Origin: Candidatus Lariskella endosymbiont of Epinotia ramella
GTDB lineage: Bacteria; Pseudomonadota; Alphaproteobacteria; Rickettsiales; Midichloriaceae
Length of the DNA: 64,000 nucleotides
Direction: 5' to 3'
NCBI RefSeq assembly: GCF_964019805.1
Contig: NZ_OZ026472.1
Coordinates: forward strand, 372,001-436,000
Under the pieces are notes generated by a model, which did no database searches, was not told the DNA's origin, and worked only from the letters and a program-made list of their open reading frames with translations. Below, piece after piece: positions 50,052-60,213 of the stretch; position 1 is the stretch's first letter, and the number at the start of each line of letters is the position of its first letter. A program made the translations under genes and the position numbers.

Positions 50052-50120
50052 ACGGAAATTTGCGTTATTATTTAAGTTTTGCGAGTTTATCAGAAAATCT
50101 TTCATAAATTTACACTTTAT

Positions 50121-50525
50121 ATGCAATGTTGGCTTTTAAAATCAGAACCTGCGTGTTATTCTTGGCTTGATATACAATCTGACAAAACCACGGTTTGGGA
50201 TGGTGTTAGAAATTTTCAAGCAAGAAATTTTATGAAACAGATGCAAATTGGAGATTTATGTCTTTTTTACGAGTCTAGTCCAACAAAAGCTATTATGGGA
50301 GTGCTTGAAGTGATAAAAACATATTATCAAGACAAAAATGATGAGAATTTTGTTGTAGTAGATGTGCAATATGTTAAATCTCTCAGAAAACAAGTGAGGT
50401 TAGAGCAGATAAAAAAAGATTGTGAGATCGAAGGATTAATACTGACAACGCAGCCGAGACTCTCTGTTATGCCTGTTTCTGAGTGGAATTGGAAGCGAAT
50501 AATTGAGCTATCAGAAGTGTTTTAG
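50121..50525 (+). CDS. EVE-domain protein (PUA-like fold)
   Basis: 134 residues starting MQCWLLKSEPACYSW. EVE domains resemble YTH and PUA folds and are thought to bind modified nucleic-acid bases; the cellular role is unsettled. Seen: WLLKSEP near the start, WDGVRNFQARNFMKQMQIGDLCLFYESS, and VMPVSEWNWKRIIEL at the end, all diagnostic. The frame is open upstream of the ATG, but those 14 codons overlap the protease and are not family-like. It diverges from the protease gene with about 70 bases between them. Confidence 0.92.
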   Translation: MQCWLLKSEPACYSWLDIQSDKTTVWDGVRNFQARNFMKQMQIGDLCLFYESSPTKAIMGVLEVIKTYYQDKNDENFVVVDVQYVKSLRKQVRLEQIKKDCEIEGLILTTQPRLSVMPVSEWNWKRIIELSEVF

Positions 50526-51152
50526 ATAAGTGTGAGTAGTATAATCATCATATTTTTCAAAATTGGCGCTTTTAAAATGCTCTTTATGTAGTCTATCAGT
50601 CAAAAATTGATTTGCTGCGCAAATAAATGTTGCAGAAAATTAAATGTATAAAAATAAGCCTAAAGATGCAGTCCTGCGCTAATTTTCTGATATATAATTT
50701 GTTCGATATTTGCAAATACTACTTAAGTATAGTCGGGAATGCCACTTGCGCATACCTTTATGGCCTGATTTTCAAGTATTACTTCATTAATTTATTCGCA
50801 AATATATATAATATTTAACTCAGAAATTAACTGGTATTCTAAAAAATCCTCGCGCGTGCACTTACTGAAGGCAGTGCTTAGCAAAATCCATAAGGTTTTT
50901 GGCAATTTTACCACTTTTTCTGCTGGATTTCTGTGCGCCATAGTTGCTTGTAACCGAGACAAACCCTGCGCTTCTTAGAGCTATGGCGCATGCGACTAAG
51001 GAATATAGAACATTATTGCTTGCGCTTTCTTATTGAAAAACATATCCTGTCATGTGTGGCTTGCTCTTTGAGGTTAGTACGGTTTGAAAAGAGTATCGTA
51101 TCCCTTGCATTCTGGCCTCATATTACATGTAAAATGAATATCTGTTTGCAGT
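50526..51152. repeat. Intergenic dispersed-repeat cluster upstream of sdhC
   Basis: No gene. In order: 50535-50580 (TTTTTCAAAATTGGCGCTTTT), 50590-50640 (AGTCTATCAGTCAAAAATTGATTTGCTGCGCAAAT palindrome), 50640-50720 (composite core TTAAATGTATAAAAATAAGC...GCGCTAATTTTCTGATATAT), 50740-50850 (inverse of the 22540-22655 type) and 50870-51005 (AAAATCCATAAGGTTTTTGG...GCGCATGCGACTAAG). The sdh promoter probably lies at 51060-51140; I could not fix it. Confidence 0.65.
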
Positions 51153-51581
51153 ATGAAAAACGAAGAATCTAGGCCTATTTCTCCGCACCTTAGCATATAT
51201 AAACCACAAATAACCTCTGTTATGTCGATATCGCATAGGATAACGGGTGTGGCATTGTTCTTTGGGATGTTATTTCTTTTATGGTTTTCAATACTGGTTG
51301 TATATTCTGTGGAAGCTTTGCACAGCTTTATGGTTAGAGGTATACCGCATCCTTTTATGCTGAAAATGTCTCCATGTCTTGCGATAGTTATGGAGAGTAT
51401 GTTTTTCAAGTGCATCTTAGTTGTGCTTTCCTATTGTCTATTTTTTCACATGTGTGCTGGAGTGAGATATCTATTTTGGAGTTGCGGAAAAGGGTTTTCA
51501 CTTTCTGCTGTAAATTGCTCAGCTTGGTTAATCTTGTCGTTGTCGCTTTTGATGACGATAGTTCTTTGGTATGTTGTTTAG
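51153..51581 (+). CDS. sdhC: Succinate dehydrogenase cytochrome b556 subunit
   Basis: Membrane anchor subunit of complex II, carrying heme b with SdhD. 142 residues: RPISPHLSIYKPQITSVMSISHRITGVALFF (quinone-site Ser/Arg and first helix), then a heme-ligand His in the second helix region (LFFHMCAGVRYLFWSCGKGF). Three transmembrane helices. It overlaps sdhD by 11 bases. Confidence 0.94.
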   Translation: MKNEESRPISPHLSIYKPQITSVMSISHRITGVALFFGMLFLLWFSILVVYSVEALHSFMVRGIPHPFMLKMSPCLAIVMESMFFKCILVVLSYCLFFHMCAGVRYLFWSCGKGFSLSAVNCSAWLILSLSLLMTIVLWYVV

Positions 51582-51957
51582 GTTAACAATTGTAAGACGT
51601 ATTGATGGTATGAAAGGGACGGGACATTATATAGCGCAACGTGTGACAGCAATTGGCCTTGTGCCATGCGCGCTTTGGCTTGTGTTTTTTATTGTGAAGC
51701 TTTCTAGTGCTGGTAATATTCGAGAGGTAGGTAATCTTATTTTATCTCCTTGGAATGGAACGTTTTTATTGTTATTCCTAACATTAGGCTTGTATCACGC
51801 AAAGTTGGGGATATCAATTATAATAGATGATTATGTTCATCTTCCATGTCTAAAAAAGTTTTTACGCATTTGTTTGACTTTTGTGTGCCTTATTTCATTT
51901 ATTGCTGCAATAGTGACGTTGATATACTTGCATTTTATAATAATGCGAAGTATTTAG
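51571..51957 (+). CDS. sdhD: Succinate dehydrogenase hydrophobic membrane anchor subunit
   Basis: Second membrane subunit of complex II. 128 residues with the RIDGMKGTGHYIAQRVTAIGLVPC start, three hydrophobic helices and the YHAKLGISIIIDDYVH segment containing the family-conserved His, Asp and Tyr near the heme and quinone sites. Its start lies inside sdhC, implying coupled translation. Confidence 0.9.
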   Translation: MLFRLTIVRRIDGMKGTGHYIAQRVTAIGLVPCALWLVFFIVKLSSAGNIREVGNLILSPWNGTFLLLFLTLGLYHAKLGISIIIDDYVHLPCLKKFLRICLTFVCLISFIAAIVTLIYLHFIIMRSI

Positions 51958-52018
51958 GTGCGTTCATTCCGCCATTTGTATTCGTTTATATTTTGTTTTG
52001 TGTATTTTAGAGGAATAA

Positions 52019-53812
52019 ATGTCTTCTTATCAGATATTTGATCATGAATATGATGTTGTAGTTGTTGGTGCAGGTGGTGCAGGTCTTCGCGCAACGCTCG
52101 GTATGGCTGAGAAAGGTATGAAGACAGCATGTATTACGAAAGTTTTTCCTACTCGCAGTCACACGGTAGCTGCACAAGGCGGGATTAGTGCTGCTCTTGG
52201 CAATATGGGAGAAGATGATTGGAGGTGGCATATGTATGACACCGTCAAAGGTTCAGATTGGCTAGGCGATCAGGATGCAATAGAATATATGTGCAGGCAT
52301 GCAAAAGACTCTGTTATAGAGCTGGAGCGTTATGGTGTCCCGTTTTCAAGAACCTCAGATGGTAAAATATACCAGAGGCCATTTGGTGGTATGACAACGC
52401 ATTTTGGAGAAGGTAAAGCAGCTCAAAGAACTTGTGCTGCAGCTGACCGAACTGGTCATGCTATACTCCACACGCTTTATCAACAGTGCCTTAGATTAGA
52501 TGCAAAGTTCTTTATCGAGTACTTCTCTTTAGATTTAGTAATGGATGATGAGGGGGCTTGTAGGGGAATCACAGCTTACTCTTTAGAAGATGGTACGCTG
52601 CATAGATTCAAAGCTCACATTGTGGTGCTTGCAACAGGTGGGTACGGCAGAGCATATTTTTCAGCAACATCTGCACATACCTGCACTGGTGATGGTAATG
52701 GTATGGTTTTAAGAGCTGGTCTTTCTCTTCAGGATATGGAATTTGTACAATTTCATCCAACTGGAATATATGGCGCTGGATGTCTGATAACTGAGGGAGT
52801 GCGCGGTGAGGGTGGTTACTTGATTAACTCAGAAGGTGAGCGTTTTATGGAGCGCTATGCTCCAAGTGCAAAAGATTTAGCCTCTCGTGATGTTGTGAGT
52901 AGAGCTATGACAATAGAGATAAGAGAGGGGAGAGGGTGTGGGCCTAAGGCAGATCATGTACATCTTGTCCTATCACATCTTGATCAAAAGACCATACATG
53001 AAAGGCTGCCTGGAATATCTGAAAGCGCGAGAATATTTGCAGGTGTCGATGTGACTAGATCTCCAATCCCCGTTATCCCAACTGTACACTATAACATGGG
53101 TGGTATTCCAACAAATTACCATGGTGAAGTTGTTCAGAAAGCAGCAGATGGTTCGATGAAATGTGTTAAGGGGCTGATGGCAATAGGAGAGGCAGCATGT
53201 GTTTCTGTGCATGGTGCAAATAGACTTGGCTCTAATTCATTATTAGATTTGATAGTCTTTGGAAGGGCTGCTGCCATTAGAGCTGCTGAACTTTTGAGTA
53301 ATTGTAAGTCTCATGCTCCACTTCCTGGATCTGTTTGGGAGGAAAGTTTTACAAGGTTTGATTGTATAAGAAATGCAAGTGGTGCAATGCCCGCTGCAAA
53401 AATTCGTGCAGAAATGCAAAGCGCTATGCAGGCCCATGCTAGTGTTTTTAGGACACATGATGTGCTTCTGGAAGGCGTAGAAAAAGTTACTGAGATTTTC
53501 AAGTCATATGCTGATATTTCAATTCAAGATAGAACGATGGTTTGGAACAGTGATTTGGTAGAGGCACTTGAGCTCGATAATTTGAGATTGCAAGCTCTTG
53601 CTACTATCAGTTCTGCGCTAAATAGGAAAGAAAGCCGTGGCGCACATGCAAGGGAGGATTTTCCTGAGCGTGATGACAAGAATTGGCTAAAGCATACTTT
53701 AACTAGTGTGGATTTAGAAAATGCAAAGACTTCTATAGACTATAGGGCAGTGCATTTGGAAACACTGACTGGTGAAGTCCCATCAATTCCTCCAAAGAAA
53801 AGAGTGTACTAG
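52019..53812 (+). CDS. sdhA: Succinate dehydrogenase flavoprotein subunit
   Basis: Oxidises succinate to fumarate, with covalently bound FAD, in the TCA cycle and respiratory chain. 597 residues: FAD motif [12 protein letters not shown] (14-25), the FAD-linked His48 in [44 protein letters not shown], and [28 protein letters not shown] before the ATG is a good ribosome site. sdhB does not follow, as in Rickettsia where I recall it is also separate. Confidence 0.97.
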   Translation: MSSYQIFDHEYDVVVVGAGGAGLRATLGMAEKGMKTACITKVFPTRSHTVAAQGGISAALGNMGEDDWRWHMYDTVKGSDWLGDQDAIEYMCRHAKDSVIELERYGVPFSRTSDGKIYQRPFGGMTTHFGEGKAAQRTCAAADRTGHAILHTLYQQCLRLDAKFFIEYFSLDLVMDDEGACRGITAYSLEDGTLHRFKAHIVVLATGGYGRAYFSATSAHTCTGDGNGMVLRAGLSLQDMEFVQFHPTGIYGAGCLITEGVRGEGGYLINSEGERFMERYAPSAKDLASRDVVSRAMTIEIREGRGCGPKADHVHLVLSHLDQKTIHERLPGISESARIFAGVDVTRSPIPVIPTVHYNMGGIPTNYHGEVVQKAADGSMKCVKGLMAIGEAACVSVHGANRLGSNSLLDLIVFGRAAAIRAAELLSNCKSHAPLPGSVWEESFTRFDCIRNASGAMPAAKIRAEMQSAMQAHASVFRTHDVLLEGVEKVTEIFKSYADISIQDRTMVWNSDLVEALELDNLRLQALATISSALNRKESRGAHAREDFPERDDKNWLKHTLTSVDLENAKTSIDYRAVHLETLTGEVPSIPPKKRVY

Positions 53813-53997
53813 TCTATCCATCAAAAATTAATTATCAAAAATTAATTTGCTGCACAAATCAATTTTTGGCGCGCGTACGACAAAAAAATCACAATAAATT
53901 GACACAAATAGCATCGGCTGAGTAATAAAATACAGAATATAAAGTTATATCAATGCATTGCAAAAGCTAAAATACATACTTTTGGCGGATGGACCTA
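53813..53997. repeat. Dispersed palindromic repeat between sdhA and tsaD
   Basis: TAGTCTATCCATCAAAAATTAATT begins at 53812 directly after the sdhA stop; the palindrome ATTAATTTGCTGCACAAATCAATTTTTGG covers about 53840-53870. An inverse boundary TTTTGGCGGATGGACCTATTA ends the gap at 54000 next to the tsaD stop. The two convergent genes are thus separated almost entirely by repeat sequence. Confidence 0.65.
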
Positions 53998-55008
53998 TTA
54001 GAGTGACCACTTTGACCTTGGTATAGCATCAAGATTATCGTGCATTCCTAATTTTAACCTTTCAATTCCACCCCAAGCTATCATGGCAGCGTTATCTGTA
54101 CATAAGTGAATAGGTGGGGAATGTAATGTAAAACCATGGCTTTGGCAAAAATTCTCTAATTTTGAATATATATATCTATTAGCAGCAACTCCACCTGCTA
54201 TGACTACATCTTTTGAATGAGGGTAAAGTGAGCTGAAAATTTCGATTGCAACATCTAGTTTTTTAGCCAATATTTCTGAAATTGTATGCTGTAAGGAGGC
54301 ACACATATTTGCAACATCTTTTTGATTATTGAGGTCTAACTTTAGTATTACATGACGAGCTGCAGTTTTAAGTCCAGAAAATGAAAAATCGCACGTGCGA
54401 TAAGAACAGAGTGGCATTGGAAGACGAAATGAATGTGGATCACCTGTCTTGGCAATTTTTTCAATAATTGGGCCGCCTGGATATCCGAGCCCTAACATTT
54501 TTGATATTTTATCGAAAGCTTCGCCAACAGCGTCATCTTTAGTTTGTCCCAGCTTTTTATAAGTACCAATGCCTTCTGCTATTAAAATTTGGCAGTGTCC
54601 ACCAGAAAGCATCATCAATAGATATGGAAACTGTATGTCCTCAAGCAGCCTAATCGAAAGAGCATGTCCTTCTAAATGATTCATAGCAATTAGAGGTTTT
54701 TTTATTGCAGATGCAATACCCTTTGCAAACATAAGGCCAACTATTACACCTCCTATTAGTCCTGGGCCTGCAGTTGCGGCTACACCATCTAATTTATCAA
54801 GAGGGATGCAAGATTCATTTAGTGCTCTAATCATAAGCTCTGGCAACATCTTCATATGACTACGTGCTGCAATTTCTGGAACTACACCACCGAAATTTAT
54901 ATGTTCCTCGATTTGCGAGAAAAGTTGGTTGCTGATTATATTCCGATTTGAGTCAACTATTGCAACTGCACTATCATCACAGCTGCTCTCGATTCCAAGA
55001 ACTATCAT
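53998..55008 (-). CDS. tsaD: tRNA N6-adenosine threonylcarbamoyltransferase
   Basis: Transfers threonylcarbamoyl to A37 of ANN-decoding tRNAs, with TsaB and TsaE. From MIVLGIESSCDDS (55008; a longer frame reaches 55065 but is not family-like) it has 336 residues. The metal-binding HxxxH is His111/His115 in MNHLEGHAL; GVAATAGPGLIGG, LSGGHCQI, CSYRTCDFSFSGLKTA and VVIAGGVAANRYI are conserved. Essential in most bacteria. Confidence 0.97.
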   Translation of the reverse strand: MIVLGIESSCDDSAVAIVDSNRNIISNQLFSQIEEHINFGGVVPEIAARSHMKMLPELMIRALNESCIPLDKLDGVAATAGPGLIGGVIVGLMFAKGIASAIKKPLIAMNHLEGHALSIRLLEDIQFPYLLMMLSGGHCQILIAEGIGTYKKLGQTKDDAVGEAFDKISKMLGLGYPGGPIIEKIAKTGDPHSFRLPMPLCSYRTCDFSFSGLKTAARHVILKLDLNNQKDVANMCASLQHTISEILAKKLDVAIEIFSSLYPHSKDVVIAGGVAANRYIYSKLENFCQSHGFTLHSPPIHLCTDNAAMIAWGGIERLKLGMHDNLDAIPRSKWSL

Positions 55009-55514
55009 ATAATAAACTTCTAATACATTTGAATTAGTACTAAATGTATCACTACAAATTGACATGCTAATACATTTGTAAACGATAAGATGTCTATAAG
55101 CGTGTTTGAGCCTTGAGTTTTCAAGTAGTAAAATTGTTTTAGCAGATTAAAAAACTAGTAAGCTACTCATTGGATACTCATAATACTTTTCAAAATTGAT
55201 GTTATCAATTCTTGCGGATAAGTTAAATGTACAAAAATTAGCTTGTAGATCTGCCCTACGCGAATTTTCGGATATATTAATGGCCATATGCTGTAAATGC
55301 TACTTTCACAAAATCCGTTATAACATTTCCTTACGGATTTAAAACACTATTTTGATACTCTAAACATTATTTTATGCCGCTTCTGAGATTTTTGGCGCGC
55401 GTACTACTTAAAATGCTCATTATGTATTTTATATACACATGCGCATACCTATTCTTCTTAACACGAATGTATGGCAGATTTTTTATAGTACAAAGGGAAA
55501 ACAAACATTACATA
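55009..55514. repeat. Intergenic composite repeat between tsaD and tRNA-Ser
   Basis: No gene. The composite unit at about 55195-55402 reads AAGTTAAATGTACAAAAATTAGCTTG...GCGAATTTTCGGATATAT, then GCTACTTTCACAAAATCC, CCTTACGGATTTAAAACACTATTTTGA and GCTTCTGAGATTTTTGGCGCG, almost the same as 46030-46220. A segment near 55405-55480 (AAAATGCTCATTATGTATTTTATATACACA) resembles 58700-58760. Confidence 0.7.
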
Positions 55515-55604
55515 TGGCGGAAGAAAAGGGATTTGAACCCTTGATACCCTTGCGGGTAAACACGCTTTCCAGGCGTGCGCCTTAAACCACTCGGCCATTC
55601 TTCC
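55515..55604 (-). tRNA. tRNA-Ser (anticodon GGA)
   Basis: 90 bases on the minus strand with encoded CCA. GGAAGAA pairs with TTCTTCC; the anticodon stem ACGCCT/AGCGT region presents GGA; the long variable arm (GTTTACCCGCAAGGGTA) marks a class II tRNA; T arm AGGGTTCAAATCCC. Confidence 0.97.
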
Positions 55605-55627
55605 AACAGTTAGCTTGAACCAATGGA

Positions 55628-55656
55628 ATTATATAAAATTACTACACAGAAGGCAA
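55628..55656 (-). promoter_or_regulatory. Promoter of tRNA-Ser
   Basis: On the minus strand TTGCCT (55656-55651), a 17-base spacer and a perfect TATAAT (55633-55628) lie 23 bases before the tRNA. The -35 box falls within the last codons of the upstream kinase gene. Confidence 0.7.
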
Positions 55657-58431
55657 CTTAATTACAAATTCTGTAAATACATTTTGTTCAGAAATGCATT
55701 CTATAGAACCACCCATGTTAGATATCAGTATTTCACAGAAGGCCAGGCCTATACCATTACCTGCAGCGTTGCCGCTATAAAAAGGCTGAAATAATTTGTA
55801 TAGCATCTCAGGTTTAATTCCGTAGCCGTCGTCTTGAAAATGCAGAGAATTGTCTGCGATCCATATCTTAATGGTTGCATGATCTCCTGCGTATTTCAGA
55901 GCATTTGTCATTAAATTGTTAAAGACTTGTTTAATATACTGTTTTGGACCACAAAAGTAAAAGTCGTTTGCTTTATCAAAGATAATCCTATTTCGCTGTG
56001 CCTTGCTAAGCGAGTATGTCATTATATAATCATCAAGTGCACTATTTATAGTTTCTCGCATTGAATGCACTTTATCATCTTGCGCTACCTTATGTTTGAG
56101 CAACAGTAGAAGAAGTTCAACAACTTTTTGTCCTTCTCTTGAAGTGTTTACAAGATTCTTTGGCAAAAAATCAAATAAAATATGGAAATCTCTTTCATCA
56201 AATGCACAGTGATATTCTACACCTTTTTCAGATTCAACTTTTTGAGCTCTGATTTTAAAATCTGCTGTTACAATATCCAAAGTCTCAGCAAGCATCTGTA
56301 TTGCAGCAAGTGGTGTTTTCACTTCATGAGCAATCGCGCCTCCAAATATTTCCATTTGTGTTACTTTGTGAGCAGCAGCCTTTTCTTTTCCTCTTATAAA
56401 CACTATGATTATAAGCATCAAAAATGCGTACAAATATCCTATGAGATATATGTCATGTGATGTAAGGTTGCTTGTGATCTGGTTTGGGCTGATTACATAA
56501 AAGCAGACATAACCTAGAGCGACTCCTATTGAGGTTAAAACTACAAAGCTTAGAGAATCAACTAGAAGTCCAAGAAGAATTACAGAAAGTACTGTATTGA
56601 GTAACCAAAACTCATCCATTTCAGTTACAAAAAAAGTGTAAGTTGCGACAAATGGAAGGCAAAACAGAAGAGATATATACCAATAAAATGCGAAAAATTT
56701 CTTCTTAATGTTGTGAGGCCAGTAATCTGCAAATATTAAGCCTACACATAAGAATATTGCAATAGTTCTGAAGTATACTAATGCATTATCTGGGTCGTTA
56801 AATGTGATATTAGTAATAAAAAATGGAATCAGATAATGAAAAATAACAAAAATACTAAAAGTATAATTTCTTATCTCATTACGTTTTATACGATTTCTTA
56901 CTATATCCAGTACTATGCGAAAGTTGCTTAGGTAAAATAGCGATGACATAAACAAATTTCTAGATAGTGTGCTGTAAAATTTCATCACTTCTACAAAGTT
57001 AGGATGAGAGTTACTTAGTTCATCATCTTCGAGAGTTTGTCTCAAAAGCCCTGTGTGCAACTGCAGGTAATGTGATCCAAATAACCCTATTGTGCTACCA
57101 ACTAATCCTCCTATAAAACTGATTAGATCAAAGTCCTGCCTGAAGTAAGCAATAGATGACGTAGAAATGACTGCAAATATTGCGGAGGCTATGTATGATA
57201 TATAGTTTGTTTTGAGACTCAAGAATCCTGCTATTAACGGAACTAAAACCAGAGGTTCCCAAAAATTGCTAGCTATCCAATCAAGTTCTACCAATCCCTT
57301 CCCATAGAGAGCAAGATATATAGCAATACAACCAATCAAGACTGTTGTTGTTCTTGCAACAAGTAATTCTTGAGCATCGCTTAAATTTGGAAATAAGTGC
57401 TTGATTATATCACGAGCCGTCAGTACACCTGAGTAATTCAGCCATGAATCTGCAGTTGACATCAAAATCGCGAGCAGTGCAACGATCAATAAGCCTTTTA
57501 AACCTGGTGAGAGATAATTGTCTATAAAATAGACAAATACAGTGTCAGATGCGATATCGGGTGCTTTTATTTGTATTAGGAACCCTATAATACATAAGAC
57601 GCCTAAAAATGGAAAGTTGACAAGTGCAACTATCTTCAGTACCCTGCTTAGCTGTTTCCTGCTAGATGCCATAAGAAAGCGTTGTATAAAAGCCCCACCT
57701 ACATCTGGTACTAAGCCGTATATTATAAGGCTAACAAAAAAAATAAGGTTTTGTGCAGAAGATAAATTAAGCTCTAAATGCTGTGGTGGAATTTTATCTA
57801 TAATGTTTGAATAGCCGCCAAGATCATGATATAGAAACGAGCATGCAATTGGTACTGCAATCATAAAGATTGCAAATTGTAATACGTCTGTTAGTACAAT
57901 AGCTCTTACACCACCAAAAGCAGAGTATAATATTGTTACCATCATGCCGATTATAACGGAATAGTGTAGTGCAATGCCAGAGAAATAATTGAGAACTTGA
58001 CCAATTGCTAGTGCTTGAATTGATGTTGCAACTATTGCAACAATTAGAGCTGTACAATTAGTAACCCATTTGCCAACATGACCATAAAGTTTTTCCATTA
58101 TATCGCTGATTGTAATACAATCATGGAATTTCTCTATGTTGACTGCAAAAATACGAATAGTAATGAGCCAAAACAGCGGTGCAAACATTCTAGGTACAGC
58201 AAATAAGAGTCCAATACTATATACTTTATCTACTGTCCCTATTGTATAGGCTGCTCCAGCGAAAGTTGCAAAGATTGTAGAAACCATCAGCACATCGTGA
58301 AAAGAGCCCTTTCCAACGGCATATTCCTTGATGTTTAATACTGCTCTAGATTTATAAAGCCCAAGAATCAAGCATACAGCAAGATACAGCACTATTATGA
58401 CAATATCGGTTGTATGTAATCCCTTAATCAT
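55642..58431 (-). CDS. Sodium/solute symporter fused to a sensor histidine kinase
   Basis: 929 residues in three parts. Residues 1-480 form a sodium:solute symporter domain (PutP/SLC5 type) with about 12-13 hydrophobic helices (for example AVGKGSFHDVLMVSTIFATFAGA and SLIIYGLVPDVGGAFIQRF). Residues about 510-690 form a second set of about six helices, loosely like the membrane sensor of CqsS/LqsS-type kinases. Residues 690-929 are a histidine kinase: H-box with His702 (GAIAHEVKTPLAA), N-box FNNLMTNALKY, G1 DDGYGI and G2 GNGIGLAF. There is no receiver domain, so phosphate must go to a separate response regulator, none of which is nearby. CrbS-like proteins share the symporter-kinase idea. The ligand is unknown. 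Confidence 0.9.
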   Translation of the reverse strand: MIKGLHTTDIVIIVLYLAVCLILGLYKSRAVLNIKEYAVGKGSFHDVLMVSTIFATFAGAAYTIGTVDKVYSIGLLFAVPRMFAPLFWLITIRIFAVNIEKFHDCITISDIMEKLYGHVGKWVTNCTALIVAIVATSIQALAIGQVLNYFSGIALHYSVIIGMMVTILYSAFGGVRAIVLTDVLQFAIFMIAVPIACSFLYHDLGGYSNIIDKIPPQHLELNLSSAQNLIFFVSLIIYGLVPDVGGAFIQRFLMASSRKQLSRVLKIVALVNFPFLGVLCIIGFLIQIKAPDIASDTVFVYFIDNYLSPGLKGLLIVALLAILMSTADSWLNYSGVLTARDIIKHLFPNLSDAQELLVARTTTVLIGCIAIYLALYGKGLVELDWIASNFWEPLVLVPLIAGFLSLKTNYISYIASAIFAVISTSSIAYFRQDFDLISFIGGLVGSTIGLFGSHYLQLHTGLLRQTLEDDELSNSHPNFVEVMKFYSTLSRNLFMSSLFYLSNFRIVLDIVRNRIKRNEIRNYTFSIFVIFHYLIPFFITNITFNDPDNALVYFRTIAIFLCVGLIFADYWPHNIKKKFFAFYWYISLLFCLPFVATYTFFVTEMDEFWLLNTVLSVILLGLLVDSLSFVVLTSIGVALGYVCFYVISPNQITSNLTSHDIYLIGYLYAFLMLIIIVFIRGKEKAAAHKVTQMEIFGGAIAHEVKTPLAAIQMLAETLDIVTADFKIRAQKVESEKGVEYHCAFDERDFHILFDFLPKNLVNTSREGQKVVELLLLLLKHKVAQDDKVHSMRETINSALDDYIMTYSLSKAQRNRIIFDKANDFYFCGPKQYIKQVFNNLMTNALKYAGDHATIKIWIADNSLHFQDDGYGIKPEMLYKLFQPFYSGNAAGNGIGLAFCEILISNMGGSIECISEQNVFTEFVIKLPSV

Positions 58432-59308
58432 AGTTTGAAAATTTATAAATGGTATTTTATACAGTTTTTAATAAAACAACTCTAAGTCTGACTATGTTAG
58501 TATTAAAAGTAAAGCGTAGCATGCCCTGCGTAACATTAAAGAATAGACTCTTTTGATTAGTTTTTCGAGCATTTTTAATAACATTGTAATGTGTTGTTAA
58601 TTTATTTTTATCTTGCATACGCAATACCCCCATATAACAATGATGCAACCTATGTGTGTTATACAAAAGTGCTGTATACTCGTCATGCTTTTCAAAATTG
58701 GCGCTTTGTGAGAATGCGTCTTATGTATTTCGTTAAACGTATTGCGCCTAAATTCTTCCTAGCTATTTTTGAAGTCTCATGAAATACCAACTCTTCATTT
58801 TACCTGTGATATGGTGCTGCCGGCAAAGTCACTTGTGCAGACTTTTTTGGGCCTGATTTTCCATATTATACTAGCTCTCCCAAATAACAGAACACTTTAG
58901 CTTCGTCTTTTCTTTAAAATTTAAATGCGCTTATGGCAGCTTTACTTCTAGTACAGCTAAACTCAAATCTCATCTTAATTTTTCTAAAGAATACGCAGCA
59001 AATATACGCTGTTATTTAAGGAGTTGGTTATTACTTCGTTAATTCCTTCGCAAATGTATAAAAGTATTTGATTCAGAAATTAACTTTGTACACTAAAAAA
59101 TTATGCCATCAAAATCCACACGCGTGCACTTACTTAAGGTGGTTCAATATACCTTTCTTGAATAATAGAGCTTGATAAGCTCAAGTGCAATTAGCGCTTC
59201 AAATTCTCAAAATTACGTGTTTTTAGCACTATTTTAAAGTTAGAAAGTAACGTGTATTTTGAGAAAAGAAGCTGCAGCTTATTACATCAAGTATGTTATC
59301 TACTGATA
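58432..59308. repeat. 877-base region without a gene, dispersed repeats
   Basis: Bases 58660-58800 (GTATACTCGTCATGCTTTTCAAAATTGGCGC...CTTCCTAGCTATTTTTGAAGTCTCATGAAATACCAACTCTTCATT) are an inverse relative of 22990-23140. Bases 58810-58870 (CTGCCGGCAAAGTCACTTGTGCAG...GGGCCTGATTTTC) and 59035-59130 (inverse of the 22540-22655 type) follow. Bases 59200-59260 hold an imperfect inverted repeat (AAATTACGTGTTTTTAGC...GTAACGTGTATTTTGAG). No start codon with a credible protein was found. Confidence 0.55.
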
Positions 59309-60181
59309 TTACTTTAACAATTCGGACATAGTTTTGCCTATCAAGCCTGGAGAATCAGCGACTTTGATTCCAGCACTTTTTAATGCTTCTATCTTGCTTT
59401 CTGCCGTATCATCTCCCCCTGATACAATGGCGCCAGCATGTCCCATCCTTCTGCCGGGAGGAGCTGTTCTTCCAGCTATAAACCCAACAGTTGGTTTTTT
59501 AATCTTATGATTTTTTATGAAATGCGCAGCATCAGCTTCTGCACTCCCACCGATCTCTCCTATCATAACTATAGCTTGTGTTTCTGCATCATTTAAAAAC
59601 ATCTCTATGACGTCGATAAAATTTGTTCCGTTGAGTGGATCTCCACCTATTCCAACACAAGTAGTCTGACCTAAACCTTCTGCAGTTGTTTGAGCGACAG
59701 CTTCATAAGTTAATGTACCAGACCTTGAAACGATACCCACGACTCCTTTCTTATGTATATACCCTGGCATGATTCCTATTTTACATTCACCAACTGTTAT
59801 AACACCAGGACAGTTTGGACCAACTAGGCGTGTTTTTGATCTTAGAAGTGCTCGCTTCACTTTCAGCATATCAAGCACAGGAATACCTTCTGTAATACAA
59901 ACTACTAACGGAATCTCTGCATCTATCGCTTCAAGTATAGCATCAGCTGCAAATGGAGCAGGAACGTATATAACTGATGCATCAGCACCAGTCTTCGCTT
60001 TTGCATCGTAAACTGTATCAAAGACAGGTAAATTCAGGTGCATTGTCCCACCTTTACCAGGCGTCACACCTCCTACCATACGCGTTCCGTATTCGATAGC
60101 TTGCTCTGAGTGAAAAGTACCGTTACGGCCTGTGAACCCTTGGCATATGACCTTTGTATGGGCGTTAACAAGTATTGACAT
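59309..60181 (-). CDS. sucD: Succinyl-CoA synthetase alpha subunit
   Basis: ADP/GDP-forming ligase subunit that binds CoA and carries the phosphohistidine, making ATP or GTP from succinyl-CoA. 290 residues: [58 protein letters not shown] and the phosphorylated His248 in [16 protein letters not shown] before the ATG. It lies 32 bases after sucC on the same strand, an operon. Confidence 0.97.
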   Translation of the reverse strand: MSILVNAHTKVICQGFTGRNGTFHSEQAIEYGTRMVGGVTPGKGGTMHLNLPVFDTVYDAKAKTGADASVIYVPAPFAADAILEAIDAEIPLVVCITEGIPVLDMLKVKRALLRSKTRLVGPNCPGVITVGECKIGIMPGYIHKKGVVGIVSRSGTLTYEAVAQTTAEGLGQTTCVGIGGDPLNGTNFIDVIEMFLNDAETQAIVMIGEIGGSAEADAAHFIKNHKIKKPTVGFIAGRTAPPGRRMGHAGAIVSGGDDTAESKIEALKSAGIKVADSPGLIGKTMSELLK

Positions 60182-60213
60182 AAATCTCCTTATGATCTGT
60201 TTTGCATTGCGTG

